Source: Planctomyces sp. (GTDB taxonomy: Bacteria > Planctomycetota > Planctomycetia > Planctomycetales > Planctomycetaceae). Taken from it: a DNA stretch of 57,745 nt. Under the pieces are notes generated by a model. That model saw only the letters and a program-made list of their open reading frames with translations. It was not told the origin of the DNA and did no database searches. This document shows positions 29,814 to 39,614 of this stretch, piece by piece (the first letter of the stretch is position 1; each line of letters opens with the position of its first letter). The stretch is from NCBI GenBank assembly GCA_027483405.1, contig JAIXUU010000047.1:1-57745 (forward strand), given 5' to 3'. A program made the position numbers and the translations under genes.

Positions 29814-29922
29814 TAAGGATATCCGCGGGTTTTTGGCATTCGATTCCCTCACATTCTTCAATGCCGCAACGCGAAGAATTTGACTGATCCCAACGAAGAC
29901 ATCACTTTGTTGATGCGATCCA

Positions 29923-30864
29923 TCAGCAGGAGTGTGCCTCCAGGAAATGTTTGGGGATGCCGATGCGCGGACGAAGAAGTTTCGTCTGCGGGCAAAACTC
30001 GGCGACCGCAATCACTTCCCGGTCTTCATTCAGGATGCAGGCATGGGCAGGAATCTCTGGTTGACTCTCTGCCGTTGAGTGCAGGGCCTGCAAAGCATCA
30101 CCTGAGATGTTTTTGCCATGCTGCAGATCTACGACGGCCTGGCGCGTGGCCACCCAGCGCTGAGATTCAGTAAATGCCAGCATGGGGTGGAGCAACAGCG
30201 GCTGGAGATCAGCCAGGCTGAAGCCATTCGGCAGGCTGTCGAGCCGCAGTGCGCTATCGAGGTGAAATGGTCCAATATGTGTGCGTGTCAGTGCGGACAT
30301 ATAGGCTCCGCACTGAAGTTTCTCCCCGAGATCTCTTGCCAGGGATCGAATGTAAGTGCCACTGCCACATTCGATCTGCAATTCGATGTCCGGGTTGGCG
30401 TGCTTTGTCAACGCGATTTGATGAACTTCCACCGTTTTAGGCGTCAGCTCAAAATCCTGCCCAGATCGGGCCAGGTCATAAGCTCTTTTCCCCGCCACAT
30501 GGACGGCACTGAAGCGAGGGGGAATCTGCTGAATCTGGCCACAAAAATGAGTGAGTTCCTGTTCGATCAATTCGCGAGTGAGATGTTGCGTATCGACCTG
30601 GGGCGAGAGTCGTCCCTCGGCATCGTCTGTTTCGGTGGTTTGCCCGAGATGGAAGGTGGCAGAATATCCTTTGGGCAGCGCCTGAACATGCTCCGTCAGA
30701 CGAGTTGCCGGGCCGATTCCAATGACCAGAACACCTTCTGCGAGTGGATCGAGAGTTCCAGCATGCCCGACCTTCAGGGGGCGAACAGCACGTTCGATTT
30801 TGCTGACCACATCCCGTGAGGTCATTCGCAGTGGTTTATGGATATTGAGAAAGCCCCACTTCAT
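29923..30864 (-). CDS. truB: tRNA pseudouridine-55 synthase TruB
   Basis: TruB isomerises U55 in the T-loop of tRNAs. The 313-residue product starts MKWGFLNIHKPLRMTS. It has the catalytic motif VGHAGTLDPLAEGVLVIGIG near residues 34-53 (Asp in GTLDP), then GYSATFHLGQTTETDD, RFSAVHVAGKRAYDLAR and CGSGTYIRSLARDLG near 175. The C-terminal PUA-like part is poorly conserved. An ATG four codons upstream is possible, but the chosen start fits the family. The tRNA-His gene and its terminator lie upstream on the same strand. Confidence 0.95.
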   Translation of the reverse strand: MKWGFLNIHKPLRMTSRDVVSKIERAVRPLKVGHAGTLDPLAEGVLVIGIGPATRLTEHVQALPKGYSATFHLGQTTETDDAEGRLSPQVDTQHLTRELIEQELTHFCGQIQQIPPRFSAVHVAGKRAYDLARSGQDFELTPKTVEVHQIALTKHANPDIELQIECGSGTYIRSLARDLGEKLQCGAYMSALTRTHIGPFHLDSALRLDSLPNGFSLADLQPLLLHPMLAFTESQRWVATRQAVVDLQHGKNISGDALQALHSTAESQPEIPAHACILNEDREVIAVAEFCPQTKLLRPRIGIPKHFLEAHSC

Positions 30865-30929
30865 GGTGGCAAACATCGTTCTGAAGAGACATGTTTAAGG
30901 GTTAAGGCATATTCGAGGGTTATGGCAGA

Positions 30930-30968
30930 CAAAAGCCCTTGTCATGATGTTCATGACAAGGGCTTCGA
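30930..30968 (-). terminator. Strong terminator of tRNA-His
   Basis: A perfect 15-bp stem (30933-30947 with 30951-30965) closes on a 3-base loop. On the minus strand it is followed by a short T run. It begins just three bases after the tRNA 3' end region, between tRNA-His and truB. Confidence 0.85.
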
Positions 30969-30970
30969 GG

Positions 30971-31045
30971 GGTGGCTTACCGGGATCGAACCGGCGACCT
31001 CCAGAACCACAATCTGGCGCTCTAACCAGCTGAGCTAAAACCACC
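30971..31045 (-). tRNA. tRNA-His (anticodon GTG)
   Basis: Read on the minus strand the sequence folds as a full cloverleaf. The acceptor stem pairs GTGGTTT with AAGCCAC. The D arm is GCTC...GAGC, the anticodon stem CCAGA/TCTGG encloses TTGTGGT with anticodon GTG, and the T arm is GCCGG-TTCGATC-CCGGT. An encoded G at position -1 (31045) faces the discriminator C73 (30971), the identity element of tRNA-His. The 3' CCA is not encoded. A strong terminator follows directly. Confidence 0.97.
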
Positions 31046-31333
31046 ACGCAGAACAGTTGCACCGTTCTGTCTGTAATTTATCTTCGATTGAGGCAGCCAG
31101 CAAGTCAAAAGCACAGGGTGGTCTCTGGGGACAATTTTCTTTTGACTGGAAAATCTGGCATTTCCCGAATCGAGTTCTTTGAAGCGGGATTGGGAATAGC
31201 CCTTCCAGTTTGACACAATACAATCGAACTCACTCAGTCTAGCAGGCTGACGACGAGAAGGCACTGGACGTGCTTTCATATTGAGCTGTCGCGAGAAGCG
31301 TCATCCCACCGAAAACGGCAGGAGCAACAGGAA

Positions 31334-33199
31334 TTGATTGAGACGACAACTGCAGTGTTGAAAATCGATCACCTTGTGACGCAGTTCCGTACGGAGAACG
31401 GCTACTTTACCGCAGTGAATGGTTTGACACTGAATATTGGAAAAGGGCGAATTCTCGGACTCGTGGGAGAATCTGGTTCAGGCAAGTCAGTTACTTCGCT
31501 CTCCATCATGCGGCTGTTACCAGAAAGCAGCGCCAGGATTGCCGAGGGCACGATTACATTTCTTGGCAAAGATCTGGTGAGATTACCCTCACGGCAGATG
31601 CAGGAACTGCGCGGCCATGACATCAGTATGATTTTTCAGGAGCCGGGGACATCGCTGAACCCGGTGTATAAGGTCGGAAGTCAGGTCGCCGAAGTATTGT
31701 TACTTCACAAGCAGGCCACCAAAAAGAATGTCATGCAGCGAGTGATCGAGCTTTTTCATGAAGTGGGAATTCCCAATCCAGGTGAGCGAATTCACAGCTA
31801 TCCTCACGAGATGTCTGGTGGCCAGAAACAGCGTGTGATGATTGCCATGGCACTGGCTTGTAATCCCCAGTTGCTCATTGCGGATGAACCCACAACGGCG
31901 CTTGATGTCACGATACAGGCACAGATACTGGGGTTGATTCGAAAATTGCAGCAGACACGGCAAATGTCTGTATTATTCATTACTCACGACCTGGGTGTGA
32001 TCGCAGAAATTGCGGATGATGTTGCCGTCATGTATCGAGGGAAACTGGTCGAGCAGGGGCCCATTGAAAAGATCTTCACGAATCCGCAGCATCCTTACAC
32101 CCGAGGATTGCTCGCCTGCCGCCCGACGCTTGAGTCACAAAAGAAGCGGTTGAACACAGTGGCGGACTTCATGGACGTCGTGGAAAACCAGGCGACTGGT
32201 GAGTACACAATCGTGGAGAAGCATGCCAACAGCGAACGATTGGTGCTGGCGGAGAAGAATGCCCGGGATCGCTTGTTTTCTCCCAGATCCGAAGTGATTT
32301 CGTTAGGCTACGATGTCTCGGCGATTCCTGAGAATCGATTCATTCCGGAAGGAACCAAGCCTCTATTATCAGTACGTGATCTACAGGTCTATTACCCTGT
32401 ACGCACTGGTTTCCTGCGTCGAGTCACTGGGCATATTAAAGCTGTGGATGGAATCAGTTTTAATGTGTATCGAGGCCAGACATTGGGGCTTGTTGGAGAA
32501 TCGGGCTGCGGAAAAACCACGACGGGAAGAGCCCTGATGCGGCTGATTTCATTCACGGGTGGAGAGTTTGACTTTAACGGAATCCCGTGGAGCCAGTTAT
32601 CGGAGCGAAATTTAAGACATCATCGCCGCAAACTGCAGATTGTCTTTCAAGATCCTTACGCATCGCTGAATCCTCGCATGACTGTCGAGGCGCATTTGAC
32701 GGAAGCGATGGCTGTGCATCAGCTTGGTGCCAGCAAAAATGACCGCCGCGACATGGCAGCACAATTGCTTGTCGAGGTGGGTCTCAAAGATGAGCATCTC
32801 CCCAGGTATCCGCACGAGTTTTCCGGTGGTCAAAGGCAACGGATTTGTATTGCCCGGGCACTGGCAGTGGAGCCGGAATTCATTATTTGCGATGAGTCGG
32901 TGTCGGCACTGGATGTCTCGGTTCAGGCGCAGGTGCTCAATTTGTTGAAAGATCTGCAGGAAAAACGCGGGCTGACTTACATCTTCATCAGTCACGATCT
33001 CAGTGTGGTGAAGTTCATGTCGGATATGATTGCCGTCATGAATCAAGGGCGTCTTGTGGAGTACGGCCCGTCCGAACTGATCTACGCTGATCCGCGGGAT
33101 GAGTACACGAGGCGTCTCATCTCCGCGATCCCTCAGGTCTCTGAGGAAAAACTCAGGCAAAGGATTGCGGCTGGCAACAAAGAAACTGCTTTATCGTAA
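31334..33199 (+). CDS. Fused DppD-DppF-type peptide ABC transporter ATPase
   Basis: The 621-residue product joins two oligopeptide-transporter ATPase domains. Domain one has Walker A GESGSGKS at 45-52 and signature MSGGQKQR near 158, then the Dpp/Opp C-terminal segment with [11 protein letters not shown]. Domain two has GESGCGKT near 386, signature FSGGQRQR near 494 and [11 protein letters not shown] at the end. Such fusions energise import of di- or oligopeptides, nickel or glutathione. No permease or binding-protein gene adjoins, so the partners must be elsewhere. The frame starts with TTG at 31334, with GGAG nine bases upstream. No ATG lies close enough to replace it. It converges with the following lipoprotein gene. 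Confidence 0.92.
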   Translation: MIETTTAVLKIDHLVTQFRTENGYFTAVNGLTLNIGKGRILGLVGESGSGKSVTSLSIMRLLPESSARIAEGTITFLGKDLVRLPSRQMQELRGHDISMIFQEPGTSLNPVYKVGSQVAEVLLLHKQATKKNVMQRVIELFHEVGIPNPGERIHSYPHEMSGGQKQRVMIAMALACNPQLLIADEPTTALDVTIQAQILGLIRKLQQTRQMSVLFITHDLGVIAEIADDVAVMYRGKLVEQGPIEKIFTNPQHPYTRGLLACRPTLESQKKRLNTVADFMDVVENQATGEYTIVEKHANSERLVLAEKNARDRLFSPRSEVISLGYDVSAIPENRFIPEGTKPLLSVRDLQVYYPVRTGFLRRVTGHIKAVDGISFNVYRGQTLGLVGESGCGKTTTGRALMRLISFTGGEFDFNGIPWSQLSERNLRHHRRKLQIVFQDPYASLNPRMTVEAHLTEAMAVHQLGASKNDRRDMAAQLLVEVGLKDEHLPRYPHEFSGGQRQRICIARALAVEPEFIICDESVSALDVSVQAQVLNLLKDLQEKRGLTYIFISHDLSVVKFMSDMIAVMNQGRLVEYGPSELIYADPRDEYTRRLISAIPQVSEEKLRQRIAAGNKETALS

Positions 33200-33245
33200 G
33201 CGAATTTGCAGCACTTGATGCTCGCCTTTCGCTGCATCCTCCTCT

Positions 33246-34118
33246 TTAAGGGAGTGTCTCTGGCTTGTGCATGCCGGCAAAACGTACCACGAGAACCTTC
33301 TGCTTGGGTTGCAGTTGTTTAGGCTGGCCAAAGAAGTTGCCCCCCAAAGTGGTTTCTGCAGCATTAGTGCAGGAGGCGACGGCCATTTCACCCGTATTGA
33401 GGGTGACAGAAAACTTCTGTGCATAACAGGTTTCGACCAGTTTTCCGCCCCGAAGTTCCCAACCGGCATCTGTCGGTGTGTGTCGCATCTGCTCCTGCCC
33501 GTGGTGGAGCTCTGGGATGAAATCGAGGCGAACCCAACCATCCTGCAGTCGATGTGGGCGCAGCTTCAGGACACACTGAAGTTGCTCAAAGGTTTTGGAG
33601 GTCGTTTTTCCGTTTTCATTCAGGCTGACTTCCATAGGATCCAGCCATGATTTGACATCAATATCAGTGGTGGCACCCGATTGAACGACCACTTTTCTGC
33701 GAACGCATTGACTGAGTGAATACTCATCTTCGATCTGCCGCGACATTCCCAGGAGTGCTTGCAGCATCGGAGGAGGCGAGGCACCGACAGTGCCAATCCG
33801 CAGCCCGTTCTGTTGCATCAAATGCCTTAAGCCGGGTGCTGCCGCACCGACTTCATCAATTTCCCGCCAGAGTTGCTCACTGACTGTAGGGTCTGAGGCC
33901 GGGCGTTCGACAAATAGGATTTCCAGTTGAATCGAGTTCGCGGGCGCGTTGATTGGAGGGAGTGGATTCGTACTCGATATCGATTGTTTTTTGAGAAGCT
34001 GATGTGCTTCTTGTGTGAGTCCTGGCACCAGCACACAACCGGCAAAAACGGGGATCAGCAGGGAAGTCATTCCCAGCAGAAAGACCCCACAGAGCCGGTA
34101 TGAGCAATGCCAGTTCAC
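33246..34118 (-). CDS. Predicted lipoprotein of unknown function
   Basis: The 290-residue product starts with a lipoprotein signal (YRLCGVFLLGMTSLLIPVFAGC, cut: the lipobox is VFAGC with Cys at about 28). The mature part has no family that I recognise. It contains SIQLEILFVERP, then REIDEVGAAAPGLRHLMQQNG. After that comes a beta-rich region with WVRLDFIPELHHG and a conserved-looking WELRGGKLVET. Translation begins at a GTG. No partner gene is evident. The metK side lies divergently, about 600 bases away. It is probably a planctomycete-specific envelope protein, inferred only from the signal and the lack of relatives known to me. Confidence 0.7.
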   Translation of the reverse strand: MNWHCSYRLCGVFLLGMTSLLIPVFAGCVLVPGLTQEAHQLLKKQSISSTNPLPPINAPANSIQLEILFVERPASDPTVSEQLWREIDEVGAAAPGLRHLMQQNGLRIGTVGASPPPMLQALLGMSRQIEDEYSLSQCVRRKVVVQSGATTDIDVKSWLDPMEVSLNENGKTTSKTFEQLQCVLKLRPHRLQDGWVRLDFIPELHHGQEQMRHTPTDAGWELRGGKLVETCYAQKFSVTLNTGEMAVASCTNAAETTLGGNFFGQPKQLQPKQKVLVVRFAGMHKPETLP

Positions 34119-34715
34119 GGTAAGTTTTGTCCTGAGATCGAGGGATGTAATTTTGAGGAGGGGAGCCAGCGATCAAAACGATCAAATCGAGAAGAGGGCA
34201 GTAATCGTCAGCAATTGTGTGAGATATCGCCCAGCGGACAGGCCATTTGGTAGAGACATCGAAGTGGTTTGAAGCAGGGTAGGGAAATGTGGCAGGTGAG
34301 ATGAATGGCAGAGAAAATGGTTACTGAGCAGTTAGTGTCAGACTGAAGAGGAAAAAGGCTTTGAAGGGAAAGGATTTGGTTGAGAGGAGAATTCAGTGCT
34401 TGTAGAAAGCAGATGTCGTGGGGGAAAAAGGATCGAGCGGAGGTGCGAAGAGATTTTGCGGAGTAGTGCTTCTAAAAAGTGACACAAAACATGTCAACAT
34501 CAAAAATCGTCGCCATATCTCGTTTCAGAGGGGGTGGTTAACATTTCAGACTGTGCGGAAGTCTGCGGGAATGCGTGACATTTCAAATGGCTTTTCAGTC
34601 GAGATCTGGTTGAAAACGGAGATTAGGTTGTGACGATTCAACCGAATGCCTAGAATCGCAAACGTTTCGAAGTGGCCTGCAAGGCTTTCCATGCGGTGGG
34701 ATTTTGGAGTTTGGC
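34119..34715. other. Divergent intergenic region upstream of metK
   Basis: About 600 bases with no supported gene. I looked for a SAM-type riboswitch ahead of metK and saw no SAM-I core or comparable conserved fold. Promoters for both divergent genes should lie here, but none is clear. Confidence 0.5.
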
Positions 34716-35894
34716 ATGTCGACGTTTCTGTTTACGAGCGAATCAGTCAGTATGGGGCATCCTGATAAGGTATCTGACCAGGTTTCGGATGCTGTCCTGG
34801 ATGCATTGTTAGCCCAGGATCCTCGAGCTCGTGTTGCCTGTGAAACGTTATGCACAACAGATTTTGTATGTCTGGCTGGTGAAATCACTGCCAATGCTCA
34901 GGTCGATTACGAAAAGGTCGCTCGCGAAGCCATTCGGCAGATTGGCTACACCAGTGACGACATCGGCTTTAATGCCGCAACCTGCGAAGTGCTGGTCAAG
35001 CTGCATAGCCAGAGTGCAGATATTGCGATGGGTGTCGACCGCGATGGTGCCGGCGATCAAGGGTTAATGTTCGGGTATGCCTGTGATCAGACACCAGAAC
35101 TCATGCCTCTGCCGATTGCACTCTCTCACCGAATCATCAATCGCTTGACCGAAGCTCGCCAGAAAGGTGAGGTCAACTGGTTAAGGCCAGACAGCAAGAG
35201 TCAGGTCACTGTCGAGTACGATGCCAAGAACAATGCGGTCGGGATCTCTGCAATTGTCGTTTCGACACAACATGCCGAGCATGTTTCGCAAGATGAGATT
35301 TCTGAGTTTGTGCGTTCGGCTGTGATCGGGAAATCTGTTCCAACATCCCTGCTGAAGCCATCCACCAAGTACCACATCAATCCGACAGGTCGATTTGTGA
35401 TCGGTGGGCCACATGGTGATTCCGGACTGACAGGCCGCAAGATTATCGTCGATACTTACGGTGGTTGGGGTCGTCATGGTGGTGGAGCCTTCAGTGGCAA
35501 GGATCCCACGAAGGTGGATCGCTCTGCCGCTTACATGGCTCGCTACATTGCCAAGAATATTGTAGCGGCTGGTCTGGCTAAGGAATGTGAGTTGCAACTG
35601 GCCTACGCGATTGGTGTGGCCGATCCCGTCAGCGTGCGAATCAACACCAACGGTACTGCCCTGATTGCTGAAGACAAAATTGCCGAGCTGGTTCGCGAAA
35701 ACTTCAAGATGACTCCGATGGGAATCATTGAGTCGTTGCAATTGCGTCAACCGATCTATCAGCGAACAGCGGCTGGTGGCCACTTTGGCCGTAATGAACC
35801 GGGCTTCACATGGGAAGCCACAGATAAAGCCTTGAAACTCCGAGAGCAGGCGGGGCTGGGATCGACCTTGCCGCCAGTCGGCCATATTGCTTAA
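34716..35894 (+). CDS. metK: S-adenosylmethionine synthetase MetK
   Basis: MetK makes S-adenosylmethionine from methionine and ATP. The 392-residue product has [16 protein letters not shown] near residue 14, [12 protein letters not shown] near 113 and the P-loop-like [19 protein letters not shown] near 255-275, all complete. ATG at 34716 has GGAG seven bases upstream and gives the normal family N-terminus ([11 protein letters not shown]). A TTG four codons earlier is rejected. A rho-independent terminator directly follows. The encoded SAM would feed the radical-SAM and methyl-transfer enzymes in the region, for example MtaB. Confidence 0.97.
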   Translation: MSTFLFTSESVSMGHPDKVSDQVSDAVLDALLAQDPRARVACETLCTTDFVCLAGEITANAQVDYEKVAREAIRQIGYTSDDIGFNAATCEVLVKLHSQSADIAMGVDRDGAGDQGLMFGYACDQTPELMPLPIALSHRIINRLTEARQKGEVNWLRPDSKSQVTVEYDAKNNAVGISAIVVSTQHAEHVSQDEISEFVRSAVIGKSVPTSLLKPSTKYHINPTGRFVIGGPHGDSGLTGRKIIVDTYGGWGRHGGGAFSGKDPTKVDRSAAYMARYIAKNIVAAGLAKECELQLAYAIGVADPVSVRINTNGTALIAEDKIAELVRENFKMTPMGIIESLQLRQPIYQRTAAGGHFGRNEPGFTWEATDKALKLREQAGLGSTLPPVGHIA

Positions 35895-35904
35895 TGAAAT
35901 GATC

Positions 35905-35945
35905 ACCACCCCGGCCTTGTGCGAGCAAAGCCGGGGTTTTCTGTT
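35905..35945 (+). terminator. metK terminator
   Basis: CCCCGGC (35909-35915) pairs with GCCGGGG (35930-35936), extended by an outer A-T pair and followed by TTTTCTGTTT. It starts about ten bases after the metK stop. Confidence 0.85.
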
Positions 35946-35971
35946 TGAGAGTGAATGCCGGAATAGTTGCC

Positions 35972-36865
35972 ATGGATGGCCTGTTTCAATTGATGCATCG
36001 ATCGAGGCCTGTCATGCAGGTCTTTCTTGCGGCATTAAGCACCGTAATCAGTGTCAGCGTCTTTGCGATACCTGCTGATCGATTTCCGGTGATCGCGTCG
36101 CTTCTGGCCGGAATCTGCCTGCTGATCTGGCTGGTGCTGACCATCACCCGGCGTATTGACCCAGAAGTCGCATATCAAAGTTGGTTGCTGGTCGCGGCTG
36201 GTGGTTTCAATGCGGCCTGCTGGTTGAGCTTCGCTATCAGTTCGGGCTCACCTTTTTTTGCCGGCGTGTTGGCAGGGCTGATACTGATTGCGTTTCTCTG
36301 CCAGTCGCTGGCTTGTTCGTTTCACGAGGCAGAAACGAATCTGGTTAAAGACCAGCTGGATAAGTCTGCACCGGCTTCCTCAGAGGTGGTTACTCAAGGT
36401 CTTTTGCCTGGGTTTGAGAAACAATTGGCTCAGGCCGCTTATGATGCTCATCCGCAAGAAGTCGTTCATCTGAATGAAATCAAGAGAAGCCTGGTCGGAA
36501 GTCTCTGGCCAAATTCCGCAGACGATGATCTGCCAAAAATTGATGATGAGACAACGACTCCCGACGATTCTGTGAGTCATGTTGTCCGCTTTAAGTACGA
36601 TGATCGCGACGTTCAGGAAGGGCACTTGCGGATTGAGTTTGAGCAGGGAGCCAGGGAGTCTCTCTTTCATTTGGTGTTTTCACCGCCGTTTGATCATGTG
36701 CCTTGCATTGAAATGGAGGACACGACTGCCGGCGAACTTGAGCTGGAGCCACTGGTGGTTTATCGATTTGGAGCGAGAATTAAAGCTCGTCGATCAAGCT
36801 CGGTTGAAATTCCTTCGCTATTCGAGATTGCCTATCAGGCTGCTGCTCCACGCCGGGCGGCATGA
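35972..36865 (+). CDS. Four-helix membrane protein, unknown function
   Basis: The 297-residue product has four hydrophobic segments in the first 120 residues (for example VFLAALSTVISVSVFAI and GVLAGLILIAFLCQSLA). A charged linker leads to a soluble C-terminal domain (about 200-297) with HVVRFKYDDRDVQEGHLRIEF and PCIEMEDTTAGELELEPL. The pattern suggests two pairs of membrane helices and a beta-rich cytosolic domain. I do not recognise the family. ATG at 35972 has CCGGAA nine bases upstream. A TTG 27 bases earlier is the alternative. It sits between the metK terminator and a divergent or converging unknown gene, with no functional context. Confidence 0.65.
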   Translation: MDGLFQLMHRSRPVMQVFLAALSTVISVSVFAIPADRFPVIASLLAGICLLIWLVLTITRRIDPEVAYQSWLLVAAGGFNAACWLSFAISSGSPFFAGVLAGLILIAFLCQSLACSFHEAETNLVKDQLDKSAPASSEVVTQGLLPGFEKQLAQAAYDAHPQEVVHLNEIKRSLVGSLWPNSADDDLPKIDDETTTPDDSVSHVVRFKYDDRDVQEGHLRIEFEQGARESLFHLVFSPPFDHVPCIEMEDTTAGELELEPLVVYRFGARIKARRSSSVEIPSLFEIAYQAAAPRRAA

Positions 36866-36961
36866 GACTCTGCTGAGTCGAGTCATTGCCCGCAATTGAT
36901 CAGGTGGGCAATAGAGATCGTTGCTATCGAATCTCTCGTCATCGTGCAGTGGAGAGGAAGG

Positions 36962-37411
36962 TCATTCTTCGATTCGCAGATAAACAGGGCCAAAGAGCCC
37001 GGCAGGAAGTTTCTGAGTCAGCAGTTCTTCGTTGACGGAAATCAACACTCTCAGCTTCGAGAAAATGTTCTGTGGTTGAGGGAGCAGGAATGAATGCTGT
37101 TCACTCGTTTCGTTGAAAGTGCCGACAAGCTCGGAATTGAATTCAACGCTCCCCGTTCCGCGCATTCCAGAGAACTCGACAAATACCAAGCTAGCTGCTG
37201 GAGCATTGGTGAGGTCTTGTTGAGCCTTGGGCTGGGTTTGAATCCGGGGGTAATGGAAGCTTCGGGAATACTGCACTTCACCAGCTTCGTCTCCATGTAG
37301 GCGGGTGTATTCGACAGGCATCTTTGCAGAGCCTTGAAATTGCTGGTTTTTCGTCAAACTGGTCCACAGATAGTCCCATGGGCCCTTCAGGGCAATGCGA
37401 TGGCTGGACAT
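36962..37411 (-). CDS. Small beta-rich protein resembling a GH2 sugar-binding domain
   Basis: The 149-residue product from ATG 37411 (AGGAA four to five bases upstream) starts MSSHRIALKGPWDYLW. It contains SLVFVEFSGMRGTGSVEFNSELVG and ends KLPAGLFGPVYLRIEE. The order GPWDY, V.F.G..G...V..N..LVG, GLFGPVYLRI resembles the jelly-roll sugar-binding domain of GH2 enzymes. It occurs here as a free-standing domain with no signal peptide. The resemblance is by eye only. A 20-codon longer frame (from 37471) looks unlikely. Whether it binds sugars or is a conserved planctomycete scaffold is unknown. Confidence 0.6.
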   Translation of the reverse strand: MSSHRIALKGPWDYLWTSLTKNQQFQGSAKMPVEYTRLHGDEAGEVQYSRSFHYPRIQTQPKAQQDLTNAPAASLVFVEFSGMRGTGSVEFNSELVGTFNETSEQHSFLLPQPQNIFSKLRVLISVNEELLTQKLPAGLFGPVYLRIEE

Positions 37412-37608
37412 GAGTTTCCTACAGCGAAAATGGCAATTCGTGGACCCGTGAAAATTCGTCGGGAAGTCCATCAGGTCCCGATATGTTGGCTAGAATTCAA
37501 AGTGCGTAAGCGGTAGCATGCAACGGAGTTAAGTTTTCCATATTGGTTGACACAGATCATTGAAAGCATCGACACCTTTGTCTGGCACCGGGTGTTCACG
37601 ATGTGTCG

Positions 37609-38910
37609 ATGATTCGAGTGTTCTGGATTCTCGATATGCATGATGCATCGATCGGACAAAAGATTCGAGAGTCGATGATGCCCGAAGGTCTGCCGCTGGA
37701 TCTTCTGCAAATGGCAGAGACGCACCGAATTGCCGAAGAGGCTCAAGTGATAGAAAAAATTGTCGAGTCGACATCATCTGAGATCACATCCTCATATGAG
37801 ACCAGTCCGAGTTCTCAGAAAACCAATGGTCATCTTCAGTCAGTATCCCATGGTGAACCAGCACCCGGTGGCGAAGTTGTGAAGAAGCCCGTGAGAACTG
37901 CAGACCCTCAATGGCCCACGCGGACATCACAGCTTTTGGGTTTTCAGATCCTGGGTGTCGGGGCGTATGTTCCCGATCAGGTAGTAACCAATGCCGAGCT
38001 TCAGGAGCGTTGTGGCATTGATCCCGAGTGGATTGAACAGCGAACTGGAATTCTCTCGCGTCGTTATGTGGCTGAAGGGCAGGCCACCAGCCACTTGTGC
38101 ATTATGGCCGCACAGCGGGCAATGGCCGATGCGGGAGTCACAGCCGACGAAGTGGATCTCGTTGTGATCGGTACTTTTACACCGGATCATCTCTGCCCAT
38201 CGACGGCGAATCTTGTGCAGGCTCATCTGGGTATCGAAGCTCCAGCCATGGATCTGGCAGCGGCCTGTTCAGGATTTACTTATGCATTAGCGACTGCAGC
38301 GCAGTTTATTGTCACTGGAAATAGCCGCCGGGCATTGGTGATTGGCGGCGATTGTAACAGCCGGATAGTCAATCCGCAGGATCCTAAGGTGGCACCATTG
38401 TTTGGAGATGGCGCCGGTGCTGTTGTCCTGGGCCGGGGCGACGAAAAGCAAGGTCTGGTGCGATATCAGCTAGGTTCGGATGGCTCCGGGGCGAGTCTTC
38501 TGGATCGGCCTGCTGGCGGGACACTCCACCCCTTCACGGAGTCTGATCTTCGTGAAGGGAAAACCTATCTGCAGATGGACGGCAGGAATGTTTTCAAATG
38601 GGCCGTGAAAGCCGTCTGTAACAGTATCCTTGTTACACTGGAACAAGCTCAGGTTTCCATTGAGCAGGTTTCCATGTTTATTCTCCATCAGGCTAACCTG
38701 CGCATTATCAACCATGTTGCTGAAGATCTGGGGATCCAGCAGGATCGTATTTATAACAATCTTGATAAGTACGGAAATACATCGGCTGGCTCAATACCTA
38801 TTGCCCTGGCTGAAGTGATTGCCAGCGGACGCCTGCAGCGGGGTGAACTGCTGTTGATCTGCGGTTTTGGAGCTGGGTTAACGTGGGGAACCTGTCTCCT
38901 GAGATGGTGA
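37609..38910 (+). CDS. FabH-like beta-ketoacyl-ACP synthase III with N-terminal extension
   Basis: KASIII enzymes condense an acyl-CoA with malonyl-ACP to begin fatty-acid synthesis. The thiolase-fold core starts near residue 110 (LGFQILGVGAYVPDQVVTN). The catalytic triad is complete: Cys in AAACSGFTYA near 223, His in HQANLRI near 365 and Asn in GNTSAGSIP near 395. The extra 105 or so N-terminal residues are Ser/Thr/Glu-rich and look disordered. They begin at an in-frame ATG at 37609 (a GTG lies two codons before). A later GTG near 37879 could be the true start, leaving a normal-sized FabH. With no other fab genes adjacent, a role in hydrocarbon or polyketide priming is also possible. Confidence 0.88.
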   Translation: MIRVFWILDMHDASIGQKIRESMMPEGLPLDLLQMAETHRIAEEAQVIEKIVESTSSEITSSYETSPSSQKTNGHLQSVSHGEPAPGGEVVKKPVRTADPQWPTRTSQLLGFQILGVGAYVPDQVVTNAELQERCGIDPEWIEQRTGILSRRYVAEGQATSHLCIMAAQRAMADAGVTADEVDLVVIGTFTPDHLCPSTANLVQAHLGIEAPAMDLAAACSGFTYALATAAQFIVTGNSRRALVIGGDCNSRIVNPQDPKVAPLFGDGAGAVVLGRGDEKQGLVRYQLGSDGSGASLLDRPAGGTLHPFTESDLREGKTYLQMDGRNVFKWAVKAVCNSILVTLEQAQVSIEQVSMFILHQANLRIINHVAEDLGIQQDRIYNNLDKYGNTSAGSIPIALAEVIASGRLQRGELLLICGFGAGLTWGTCLLRW

Positions 38911-39614
38911 TATGTTCGTTTCCAGGCAGCGTCTGTATCTGCAAGGCTGTACATGACCCTCTCGTGCTTTGAAGTTCTCCACCTGAAAATGGGTTGTTGA
39001 GAGCCTGGCATTCCCAATCTTTCTTAAGGTTGCTGGCTATGCCGCAAGTTTTTATGGCGCAGGCTTACTGGTAAACTCGGCTAAAACACACCTGATCTGC
39101 TTAGTGTAAATATCAGACATTTGTTTCCCTGATAGGGGGAGATAAGCCGGGTCAGACTGCTAAAAAATTCAGTTGAATGCTTGAAAGCGAGTTGAATAGT
39201 CAAACTCTACTACGCTTTTCGCCAGCAGGGTTGTTGTGAACAGTAATTCTGTGTGTCTATAGTTTATTCAAGTGTTTTTGTAGTCGTGGTACTTAAGCTG
39301 GAGCAAAGGGCTCGATTCAGCTGGCTAAGTCGGATTTTTGTTGATTGGCAGCAGCAAGTAGTCGTTAGATAAACCGGAAAATCTTCTAAAAGCCATGGGC
39401 TATTCATTCAGTAGCCAGATAGGCTTGCAAAATGAACGATTGGGCTGCACTATAGTAAATGACAATACCAGCACTCTTGATAGTGATTCATGAAGTTGCT
39501 GAGTTGTGATCAGGTTCCCGCAGGTTGTGGCAGCATTCTGAGGGATATGTCCAGTCATTATGTTCTAGTGCTGACTCGCAAAAAATGTGAGCAGTTGCTT
39601 CTCAGGAGATTCTC
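38911..39614. other. Long intergenic region upstream of the basic-linker protein
   Basis: About 700 bases, AT-richer than the genes, with no supported CDS. No tRNA, tmRNA, RNase P, SRP or 6S core was found. A TATAGT at about 39451 could be a -10 box for the next gene, but no -35 at normal spacing supports it. An unrecognised small RNA cannot be ruled out. Confidence 0.5.

Noticed and set aside
34119-34715. SAM riboswitch ahead of metK
   Set aside because: Looked for the SAM-I core and other conserved folds and found none.
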